Source: Gymnorhina tibicen
Lineage: Eukaryota > Chordata > Aves > Passeriformes > Artamidae
Assembly (NCBI GenBank): GCA_013399875.1
Contig: VXAZ01003899.1
Coordinates: 1,225,817-1,289,816 of the forward strand
Length of the DNA: 64,000 nt
Direction: 5' to 3'
Shown: in pieces, positions 52,501-61,070 of the stretch
Layout: every line of letters starts with the position of its first letter
How positions within the stretch are numbered: the stretch's first letter is position 1
Notes under the pieces: model-generated
What the model saw: only the letters and a program-made list of their open reading frames with translations
Told to the model about the DNA's origin: nothing
Database searches by the model: none
Translations under genes and position numbers: made by a program

Positions 52501-53529
52501 AATCAGTATGTTCTTGATTATTTGGGTATAAAATTTTCAAAGGACACGTAATTCCACGCCGCCCTTGTATTTATTCGTAAAACCATAGAGGACTATGCAT
52601 TAAAACAACATTTCAAGAGTCAGACTTCTGTGGCACCAACATGTTGTCTGCTCCATACATTTCCATTTAGACTTTTTACTCCAATTATAGTCACACACAC
52701 TAAGGCCTTTCAAGACTCCTCAGTACCTCAAACAATTCCTGAAGTATCTCCCACAGAAGATTTACATTTTTAAAACCAGCAGTAAACCGATTACTTTCAT
52801 CCGTGCCTAAACGGCAGCCAGTTCATGTGAACCTCCTGTGCCTCAATTAACATTAGGGATGGGAAGAACAATTTACCTACAAGGTTCAGGTGTGCCTGAT
52901 TTCTTCCTGCCATGGGCTGAGAGCTCCTCCACGCTGTGCAGGCACATTCTGCTTGCAAAGACAAAGGCTGGCTTCCAGGAGAGCACTGTGAGGCTCGTAA
53001 AGCATTTTCTTCACAACCAAGTAATTTAAGTTCTCTACATGAAATACAAATCTGCGCTGAGACAACAGAGTACACAGCTTCACTGAGTGCACAATTTATT
53101 TCAGAGTACAGGGCAACACACTTAGAAACTGAACAAAGCCTAGTTTTACTGCCCAGTCCCCTGAATTAATATGCAACATTCATGCCTTAAGTATAACCCT
53201 TGAGCATTCTCTGAGCCACAGCTCTGAAGATGTGTTGGTTTCCTATGCACTAAACTTGACCTATATTCAGGCTGACTTCTATTCTGAGATTATTTCTGCT
53301 GTGAATTCAGTTCCAGCCTCTATATACACTGCTTTTTTACACCTATGATACAGATGGCAAAAAGCAGAGGGATGTCAACAAATTAAAAGGCCACTGCTCT
53401 CATCGCGTAACAACAAGGGTAATCAAAAAACACTTTTTTTTTGTAAGCTGATCTTGACACAAACATATATCCTCAATAATGTGGAAGCATAGAACCAAAT
53501 CTATAAACCTTTTTAAACTGTTTGCTTTT
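49521..53529. other. AT-rich non-coding stretch, nothing recognised
   Basis: No supported gene. A minus-strand donor-like CAG|GTAAGA occurs at 51013-51021, but the bases beside it show stops in all readings I tried. There is a T run at about 51596-51610. Frames of 63-93 codons at 51496-51777 and 52797-53169 overlap on both strands and match nothing known. Confidence 0.45.
50102..50129. repeat. Two overlapping, mutually exclusive hairpins
   Basis: TACTCTAAAG (50102-50111) pairs with CTTTAGAGTA (50117-50126), ten perfect base pairs. GAGTACT (50112-50118) pairs with AGTACTC (50123-50129), seven base pairs. The two stems share bases, so only one can form at a time. No transcript or function is known. 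Confidence 0.7.
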
Positions 53530-53530
53530 A

Positions 53531-54240
53531 TGTCAGGGTCCAAAGACCCGCTGCCCTGCTGGAGCCGGGTTTGATCTGTGTCAAGAGCCAAAGATGCCAA
53601 AAAACTGCAAGAGATGACCAAAAAATGGAGGCAGGAAAATGAATAACTTTTTATTTTCAGAGTAAAGTTCCAAGATGAAAACAGAAAAATGGCTCTCCAT
53701 CTCTAATACAGGACACAGCAGAGGAAGAAAAAACAGGAACAAAGGTCTTACCTTTTAAAACTTGCTCTTGTTTACTCATGTTCTGATCCACACTTTTTGT
53801 ACCAGAACTCCGCTTTTCCACTATATTTACACCACAAAGGTCTTACAGGATTAGGTCTCACCCTACTAGGAGCACCTGACAATTCATTAAGTGCTTCAGA
53901 TTGTTTCACATAATGATCTAGAGGACGTGTATACTATAATAGAATACCTAAAATGCCACTGATCTCATACAACAAAATTGTCAAGCCCTCTGAGTTTACT
54001 AGGTCAGCTCAAAGACCCCTTGAGAACTCGGAAGACTTCCACTCCTGCACAGGTATCCCGAGCTGTGATGAGCAGGAACACTGGAGGGACTGCTAAACCA
54101 GCAATCCCATAAAAACAGGGTATAAAAACCACGGCATGATCCCCACATGCAGAGTCCTACTCACCACGTGAGTCAAGAGGTTCTTTTATTAAACACTTTC
54201 ATGCTGCATCTAGGCTGTGACTCAAGCGAATGAGTTGACA
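53531..54240. mobile_element. LTR-like stretch, possible eroded solo LTR
   Basis: The 3' part on plus has the arrangement of an endogenous-retrovirus LTR: TATAAAAA at 54121-54128, then about 60 bases of R-like sequence, then ATTAAA at 54188-54193 and a GC-balanced tail. The left end starts TGTCAGGGTC at 53531. Read on minus, this same left end looks like a U5 end (AATAAA at 53655-53650, closing in CCTGACA). The two orientation cues conflict, and I found no target-site duplication, primer-binding site or polypurine tract. There may be two fragments, or none. No viral coding frame is present. Confidence 0.25.
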
Positions 54241-54930
54241 AGAAAAAGGGGAAGCAGGTTCAAGAAAAGTCTGGTTTACTCCCCATCTGTTTTGGTACAG
54301 CACATGGAGTAAAATTCCACCAACAAGGATTGAAAGAAAAGCATAAAAGAGCACCCTTAATTTGGCATTTCCTCAGCTCTCATCAGACATAGGATACTGG
54401 TTTTGGTGAACCTGTGCTTGAACCACAACAGCTATTCCTGCCTTTATCCCTGTCGTACCACTAAGAGAATGCACATTGAAGCAAAAGGAAAAAAAAAAAA
54501 GCTAAATGTGAAGTGCTGATCAGAATGTTGAGAACAGCAAGAGCTTGACGTGATTGACTCTTGAGAACTTTAAGATATAGTATTTTAAGTAAATTGTTAA
54601 AAAGTGATAGAAATGTTCAAAAAAGCATATGCATATTAAAAATGCTATAAAAAGTGAGCATGACATTACATTACAGATGATTAAAATGTAAAAAAAAAAA
54701 ATTATCTTAATGCACATTTTAGGTCTGGTTTTACAACTGATTCACAGTTTGGAAATGCAACCTGATCAAATTATAAATAGCAAGAGATGGCTTTTTAGAC
54801 ATATTCATTTTCTTAAAATTATTGATAATAACTGATTTGCTGTATTTAAAAATAATCACAATTTAATAATAACATTCTTCTTTTTCCCCCTAGATTTTTT
54901 TTTCTGTAGAATATACAGATTTTGATTCCA
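54241..54930. other. AT-rich non-coding stretch, nothing recognised
   Basis: AT-rich sequence with an A run at about 54489-54500 and a short minus frame of 65 codons rich in Ile and Phe. No repeat or exon is recognised. Confidence 0.5.
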
Positions 54931-54934
54931 TGGA

Positions 54935-55280
54935 AACTCAGTTGAGACTGTGCCACATCTTTCATACAGCTGACTAAGAGCATGGGTGAACTATCTGGCT
55001 GTTATTTGAAATGTTCTTCAACTTTATTAAGACAGCCTCATTAAAGCAAAAGCTTTCCCACAAACAGCTTCTGACAAAGTGAAAAAGTAATTAACGCAAA
55101 CAGAAAAGAGAACTATTTTTACTTTTACTATTTTTCACCCAGCCAGTTTATTACAGGCATTGTCATTTTTGATGTGCTCTCTCCTGTGACAATCATGGAC
55201 GCAATGCAAAACTTTACTTATCAGCCAACGCTCTTTTACAATTACCTCATCCTTACTTATGAAATCTGGGATAAAATGGT
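54935..55280. promoter_or_regulatory. Possible conserved non-coding element
   Basis: Complex, non-repetitive sequence with closely packed words such as GTAATTAACGCAAAC, AGTTTATTACAGGCATTGTC, CTGTGACAATCATGG, CGCAATGCAAAACTTTACTT and TTACCTCAT. The look is that of a vertebrate developmental enhancer with homeodomain, SOX and POU-like sites. There is no alignment to support it. Confidence 0.25.
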
Positions 55281-56259
55281 ACAACTTTAGGTACTGAATA
55301 CCTAAAAAAACCCTCTGGAAGCTGCCAGGAATAGATACTAACTACACTGTACAACATGTCAGAGTCACCACATACACTTCTCAGAAAATGCTCCTCTTAA
55401 TGCACACCAAAAGCACAACATTTAAGGGGTACAATTTTGAAAAAAACCCAAAAAACACAACAAAAAAACCCCAAACAACAAACCAGAAAGACAATCTTAG
55501 AGTGCTCAAATTGTCTAATAACCACCATTTCCTCTTTCCCTGAACCTCCTGTTTGTTTTGCTTTCCTCTCCATTTTTCTCCATTTAAACTATGCTTGATG
55601 AACTCAATAGAGAAACACTTGGATCCCTGATGAAATTTTATATAACCTTATTCATTATAGATTTTTCTGCTGATTAAGGTTTCAAAGTAACTATAATAAT
55701 TGTAAAGCAATATCATGCTGCTGCTGTTTGGGGGGGGTTTAGCATAAAGGATATGAGTGCAGCCAGACAAAGCATAAATCATAAAGCATATTACAAGCAT
55801 TCTGTTGCCCTTATCTCTACTGTAGCATCTAGTTTTTGTCTCAGCTAGCAGGTTTCCTGTCAGCCCAATTCACAGACTATTAATTGTCATCAACCAATAC
55901 ACGTTCATGACAAAGAAACAAGATGTGTGAAGAAACACATAGTACTGTGAATTTCATTTTCAAAATGCTTCTCAGTTTGTTAAGAATTAGGCAAACCCAC
56001 TGTCACATCATAAGTGATGTCTAATCCAAGGCCTAAGTAGTTCCAACACATCTTCTGGTATTCACCAGAATGGAAATATTTCTTTATGCTTATCAAGAAG
56101 TCCTTTAAGAACAATGAAAGGACGTTACTGAAATACTTTCAACACCTGCTGATGCTTAAAGTCCCCAAGATAAAACAAATGTTTACTACAAAGATAGCAA
56201 GAGGAAAGTTTTAGTCCTGGATAAGCCACCCAAAACTAAAGACACACATGCATTTCTCT
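55281..56259. other. Non-coding stretch with A/C-rich tract at 55437-55490
   Basis: The tract AAAAAACCCAAAAAACACAA is followed by an A7C4 block (55462-55472). A G8 run occurs at about 55730-55737. Nothing else is recognised. Confidence 0.55.
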
Positions 56260-56650
56260 TACACAGCGTTGACATGACATCCATGGAAAAACAGCAGACA
56301 GCCTTGCATTTCGAGAGCCTCACAGGAGCCTCACGCCACCCTCGTGTAGCTCTGGCTGCAGTGGTGACCCAGACACATTTGGGCTGCACAGACCAGCTCT
56401 GGGGAGGCCCAGGCTGCAGGGGTGGAGAGCTGGCAAGTGCCAACGCCTGTGCCCCCTTAGCTGTGCCTCCCTCAGCTGACCCAGTGACAACAATCACCAC
56501 TCTCCCCTACAGGGATACCTGGGCAGGGAAATCACGGCCCTTCCCCACTCCCCAGGTGCATCCATCAACCACTACCTCCCCTCAGAGCTTGCCCAGCCGC
56601 AGCGCTGTGGTGCAGTACCACCGGTAGGATTGCACCTGGAAGTCTCAAAG
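56260..56650. other. GC-rich patch with overlapping ORFs, unassigned
   Basis: About 390 bases are GC-rich, with few CpGs in the first half. A plus frame of 117 codons (56274-56627) and a minus frame of 104 codons (56500-56186) overlap almost fully, which argues that both are stop-poor GC DNA. The plus translation is rich in Ala, Thr, Pro and Ser with no domain. It lies 700 bases from the CpG island and could be part of its shore, an upstream regulatory element or an old GC-rich repeat. Confidence 0.25.
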
Positions 56651-57200
56651 CAGCTCACAGAATTAGGCAAACACCCCAGTGCTCTGCTACGTCACACTCT
56701 GAGAAACCTCTTCTTACCAAGATGACTGCTCAGACGTACCCCAGTGACCATTCTCTGCCAGAAGGGTCAACAGGAAGGCTGAGCCCGCCAAACTAGGGCT
56801 GCACCACTCACTAACCCTGTAACACATTGACAGGTTTTGTTATGACATCCAATATTTACTAAAACAGCAAATAAGGAGGATGCCACTGCTTGAGCTATTC
56901 AGATACAAACACAGTGTTTTGCCCCCCAAACCATTAAAATGGAGTTTAACACAGCTGGACAGGTGGCATCTACACCGAGGGATGGGAGGCTGGGAGTTTC
57001 ATTCCAGGGACATTCATCTCTAACACAGCACTCGCTTAAGGCTGGGACACTTTGCAGACCAAACCTCTACACACAAGGGTGCTCGGGACAGAGGAACTCA
57101 GTGCTCCCTCTCCCCCTGCCCGGCCCAGCTGCAGCCAGCTGTCCTGGGGAGAAGAACGAGGAGAAGACAGAAATCCCGAGCTTTGCCCTGGTTTGCCATC
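56651..57200. other. Flank between GC-rich patch and CR1 fragment
   Basis: Moderately GC-rich sequence with a 120-codon plus frame (56939-57301) that runs into the CR1 fragment and has no recognisable domain. No gene is called. Confidence 0.4.
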
Positions 57201-57282
57201 ACAGAATGGTTTGGGTTGAAAGGGACCTTAAAGATCATCTAGTTCCAATCCCTCTCCGTGGGCAGGCACACACCTTCCACTT
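57201..57282 (-). mobile_element. CR1 LINE 3' tail fragment beside the CpG island
   Basis: CAGAATGGTTTGGGTTGAAA then GGGACCTTAAAGATCATCTA, then GTGGGCAGGCACACACCTTC. This is the standard antisense CR1 3' end, so the element lies on minus with its 3' end at about 57201. Only about 80 bases remain. It sits 80 bases from the CpG-island edge. Confidence 0.9.
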
Positions 57283-57361
57283 GAGATTTTTTGTTGCTTA
57301 GTTAGGTTTTTTGAGGGGGGACGAAGGGAGGATAGTTGTTGCTGTAGTTGTTATTCTTTTC

Positions 57362-57990
57362 ACCTAGAGCTCGGCCCCAGCAGCTGCCTTAGCAGCCCGG
57401 CTCCCGAGGCCATGCCCCGCCTGAGCCTCGGCCGGAGCGGAGCCGCTCCCGCTGCCCGCCCTGCCTCGCCCCATCTCCCTCCCGGCACCGAGCAGAACCC
57501 GCGGGTCCCGGCACCATCCGGCCGCGAAACGGCCCTGGGGGAGCGGGCGGTGCCCCCGCAGCCCCGGCACCAGGGACCTGGGGCGGGGCGGGAGCGGCCG
57601 CGCTGCGCGGGGCGGGAGATGCGCGGGGCGGAGATGCGCGGGGCGGGAGATGCGCGGGCGCTGCCCCCGCACGGACCAGCCGCACCTGGGGCGCTCGGGA
57701 CGGCACCTGCGCGGCGAGGCACAGACGGGGCCCCTCGCCCCGGGGTCCGGCACACGGCTTCTCTTTGGAGCGAGAGGAGATGACCGTCACGGGCCGCGGG
57801 CAGTGGCACGGCAGAGCCCAGGAACGCCTCGGGGCACCCACGGCAGCCCCTCGGGCGAGCCCCGGGCGCGGCCCGGACCCGTCTGGCGCCGCCGCGGATG
57901 CTGCAGCCGGAGGGCTGCGGGCAGCACCTGCCGGCCGGCCCTGCTGAGGGAAGGTCAGAGGAGAGAGGAGCGGGATGTGATACAAACCAG
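57362..57990. promoter_or_regulatory. CpG island, probable promoter
   Basis: A sharp switch from AT-rich to very GC- and CpG-dense sequence at 57362 continues to about 57990, with the densest part at 57405-57925. Multiple GGGGCGGG Sp1/KLF boxes are present. Unmethylated CpG islands of this size normally mark vertebrate promoters. Frames of 118-261 codons on both strands are stop-poor artefacts: they overlap in several frames and show Ala/Arg/Pro/Gly-rich chance composition. Transcription could go either way; the plus side looks more like a 5'UTR. Confidence 0.85.
57605..57660. repeat. Triplicated GC-box tandem repeat
   Basis: GCGCGGGGCGGGAGAT occurs at 57605-57620, a one-base-shorter copy at 57621-57635, an exact copy at 57636-57651, and a partial unit GCGCGGGCG at 57652-57660. 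Each unit carries an Sp1-type GGGGCGG box. The array is probably length-variable and may set promoter strength. Confidence 0.9.
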
Positions 57991-58186
57991 AACTGACAGC
58001 GGCTGAGCAGAGACACAGCTCCAGCCAGAGGAGAGCAGAGATCCTTCGGATACCAGTTGCGGCTGTGATGTGCTATGAATTCCTGAGCAGCCCGGTTGGG
58101 CTCACCGATCAAAAAGAGATGCCAAAGGGCCAACACTAATGGCAAGTCTGTCTCGCCGCAGTCATCAGCATGACAAGGCTGGTGCT
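57930..58186 (+). CDS. Candidate first exon (partial) downstream of the CpG island
   Basis: Beyond the island, the plus strand reads like a 5'UTR. It contains a short upstream ORF (ATG at 58070, 23 codons to TAA, nested ATG at 58119). An ATG at 58139-58141 then opens MASLSRRSHQHDKAGA, exactly 16 codons to the donor GCT|GTAAGTG (intron begins 58187). The +4 base is G, but -3 is C, so the start context is only fair. GTAAGT is ideal from +1 to +6, but the exon side lacks AG. I do not recognise the peptide. It could be a true N-terminus, a non-coding first exon or chance. The 5' limit is arbitrary, because the TSS lies somewhere in or after the island. Confidence 0.35.
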
Positions 58187-59640
58187 GTAAGTGCCTGAAG
58201 AAACAGATCTTTTATTTTCTCAGAGACCCAGGTAGAGACTATGGGTTAGCTCATGCATAAAACCCAAAATTAGCACAACTGCTGGCTGCTAGTAATGTGA
58301 ACAATTAAGGACTATAGTTTTCACTTTAAATTAACAGTTTTAAACACAGGATTCCAGTGATTTTTTAGCTACACTGCTACTGAATAAAAAAGAAAAAAAA
58401 CCCCCAACCTTTTACATGAGTCCGAGCTGAACACTTTAAGTTATAATCAAACCTTATTAAAATTTAGTTGCCCCATTAGCGACTTGATTACAATTCAGCA
58501 AGACCAAAAAAATCCATGAAAAAGCACACAAAAAAGAGTAGGAAATTGAACAACAGAGGGAGACAGGGACATGCAGAATCAGTACATATTCCAAAGAATA
58601 ATATGCAAACATGGAAATACTTTTGCTCTGGCTACAAAGACCTCACTCAATACGTGACTGTTTCAGTCTGAAAGCAAATCACTTGCTTGGAATCTTAACT
58701 CAGCCAGTTCCTCTTTGGCCTCAAAGTACATCAAACCCATCTCCCCAGCTGCATCTTTCATACTTTGGCACACAAATTTCCCAGAGCCCAAACATGCCCT
58801 ACTGTCCCTGGCGCACTGCTGAGCCTCACCTCTGCGGGCCACAAAGGGCGGCAGTGAGCTCTGTACCAGTGCAAAGAGACACTCCCATCGCAGCGCCTAC
58901 ACCTTCCTAGCAAATTGGTATTCCAGGCAGTAAAATAAATTTAAAAAAAAACAAAACAAACCCCCAAAAAACCCCCGCACAAGCAAACAACTCTTCTTGG
59001 AAAAGGCAGAGATGAGAGCCCTGCCTGACCCTGCCCCTCTCAGTCTGTCTGCACAGGTGACAGATGCTGCCTCCTCCCATCCCCACACTCACCAGGGGGA
59101 AGGGAGGTTGCGTCTATTTCGGTTATTAAGTGGATAATGACTCCATATGCTGTCCTGCAGCCAAGCAACAAATAAAAATCATAATGTACAGGCCAAATAA
59201 CTTCCTTGGAATCTAGACACATTACTCTGCATAATTCCCTTCTTAATGGTTATAAACAGACCAGAGCAATATACAAAAATAACATTCTACACAGAAGCAT
59301 GATTATAATCAGCTATGTATGACATTTCTGTGCCATTTGGGTTAACTTTCAACAGCATTCTAACAGAGCTTGTCATTTTTCAGGTAATATCTTGCTTCAG
59401 TAATTCTATTTCAAAGTAGAAAACAACACCTAAGGTTACAACTACTAATAGAGTTATACAGAAGCCATCTCAAATCCCCAAAATATTTTTTTTATTTGCA
59501 GTAGGGATCCCCCAAAAACCACAGGGCTAGTACTGACAACTTATTTCTTCGATGATGATGAGAAAATAGAATGTAAACAATAATATTTTTATTGTTCAGA
59601 CAAGTTACACTGAACTCCTGGGAGTCAGTGTTTTAAAGCA
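58187..59640. other. Non-coding stretch, probable intron of the plus candidate
   Basis: No downstream exon is recognised. A/C-rich tracts occur at 58393-58412 (A8C5) and 58950-58977. A 99-codon plus frame (58611-58910) has no known match. An inverted AACAATAA/TTATTGTT pair (59576-59583 and 59589-59596) contains SOX-like cores. Confidence 0.45.
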
Positions 59641-59649
59641 TGCAAAATC

Positions 59650-59835
59650 CATGACTGAAACAGAGCCTTGGAGATCAAATCACATCTCAGTTTGAGATTC
59701 ATTGCTGGATCTTGGGAAAGACAATTATCTTTGATGTGGTCAATTTTTTCAGTTTATATAATGGTGGTAATGATACCTCATAGGACTAATTTAAGGGTTT
59801 AATAACTAATGCTTACACAAAATTTTCAAGTTGCT
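59650..59835 (+). mobile_element. MIR-type SINE relic
   Basis: The order and wording match MIR on the plus strand. ACAGAGCCTTGGAGATCAAAT (in part) is followed by ATTGCTGGATCTTGGGAAAG (core GCTGTGTGATCTTGGGCAAG), then TTTTTCAGTTTATATAATGG, then TGGTAATGATACCTCATAGG and AATTTAAGGGTTTAATAACT. The last two equal the MIR tail GGATAATAATACCTCATAGG..GGATTAAATGAG in modified form. MIR predates the amniote split, and bird copies are few and old, so the degree of retention is notable. Confidence 0.75.
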
Positions 59836-59966
59836 AATTATGATTATTTAGCTAAGTGTTAACCTAATGCATATGTAAGAAAACAATATTAATGTATTCC
59901 CAAAGATGATTATGATAATAATTATTATGAATGCCACATGGACAAGTGCAATTGTTCCTCACCCAC
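59836..59966. other. AT-rich linker, possible part of a regulatory element
   Basis: Contains ATGCATATG at about 59867-59875 and a GATTATGATAATAATTATTA run at 59909-59928. It adjoins the T-box/E-box cluster. Nothing coding is seen. Confidence 0.35.
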
Positions 59967-60003
59967 CCAGGTGTGAGGTGTGTATGACACACCTGGCACC
60001 TGG
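59967..60003. promoter_or_regulatory. T-box / E-box palindromic cluster
   Basis: AGGTGTGA (59969-59976) and AGGTGTGT (59976-59983) on plus face ACACACCT (59987-59994), the reverse complement of AGGTGTGT. The outer arms CCAGGTGT (59967-59974) and ACACCTGG (59989-59996) are also inverted repeats. CACCTG recurs at 59997-60002. AGGTGTGA is the T-box half-site consensus, and CAGGTG/CACCTG pairs are ZEB/Snail-type E-boxes, so either class could bind. It directly follows the MIR relic. Confidence 0.45.
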
Positions 60004-61070
60004 CAGGAAAGGCAGGGAGCCTCAGAAGTCATAACACATGGAAACTATGCTAGAACAGGAAATACTGGAAGGAAAATATGCTCACAGCACAGTCTGAAAT
60101 GCCTAAAAAAGCCCAGTTTAGAGTCAACTTGAATCGTTCAGACTCCACTGCGGCTTGCTGGCTCGGCTGTCGGGCAGAGCTGGGAGGTCAAGGAGAAAGT
60201 AGCAGGAACCCCAGCAGAGCTGGCCAAAGAAGTGGCTGCAGCAGTCCTGACACAGAGGCAGAAGAGAGAAAACAGCAGGAGTCATGGTGAGAATGGGAGG
60301 GCACAGAGTGATCTGGGGAAAGAAGTGCCGTTGCCAGTTTTCTCAGCTAACGTTTCACCCAGAAAACACTGGGAACAACTGCACTTGCTCAAAATAGAGC
60401 AAGTTTTATTCCAGCAAATATGAATACATTAGGGAAGAGAATAATTGAGAATACTTTAGAAGGCTTCAGGAAAAGAAAAATCCTGTAAACAAGATTGAGC
60501 AACAAGTCTTTGAAAGAATCCTTTTGTTCCCGGCACAATGCTCCCAAAATCTGCTTCTTGAGAACAGTATTCATTTAAGAAAAAGAAAGAAGAAGAGAGG
60601 GATAAAGGGAAAGCCAAGAACACATTTTAAGGCAAAAGCACTTTAAAACCATTTTCTTACTCTTCAGATTTTTTATACCTAAGCCTGGAGGTTCATTGTC
60701 CACACTCTAACAGTGGAGGTTCTTGGGCTCTGCTGCTTGCATGGCTTTTACTGGGCCAGCACAAACAGGGCCAGCAAAAAACCCTCCATTGACTGGCCTT
60801 CCAGGTGGGAATGACATAGTCTCAATTTCAAACTAGGAAAACCCCCACACCACCCATTTCCCAGAGGAGTTTCTAGAAAAGCGCACTCTGCCTTTGGCCG
60901 GGGTACCCTCTGCAGAGGAGGGAGGAATGTGCAGAGGAAGCCACAGGCTGAGGCTTATGAGGGGAGGATGAGAGAAAACCGGGATGACAGCAGCAGCCCA
61001 GGGTGGGAGCAGGGTAAGCTGGGGACTTTGCGTGCGCCTTCACTCTTAGGGGACTGACTGGGGGGGGATA
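60004..61070. other. GC-richer stretch with weak exon-like signals
   Basis: A 70-codon plus frame (60078-60290) ends near the donor-like ATG|GTGAGA (60286), and a second donor-like CAGG|GTAAGC occurs near 61014. The translation (MLTAQSEMPKKAQFRVNLNR onward) matches nothing I know, and no convincing acceptor precedes it. It may hold non-coding RNA exons of the plus-strand candidate. A G9 run lies at about 61061-61069. Confidence 0.25.

Noticed and set aside
56186..56627. 117-codon plus and 104-codon minus frames in a GC-rich patch
   Set aside because: They overlap almost completely on opposite strands with no family resemblance; GC-driven lack of stops explains both.
57360..58145. 261-codon minus-strand open frame over the CpG island
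   Set aside because: It is made of Ala/Arg/Pro/Gly-rich chance translation in a stop-poor GC-rich island. Long frames also exist in several other phases on both strands, and no domain is visible.
60078..60290. 70-codon plus frame next to a GTGAGA donor-like site, considered as an exon
   Set aside because: No convincing acceptor or known protein match; kept only as a weak note in the region entry.
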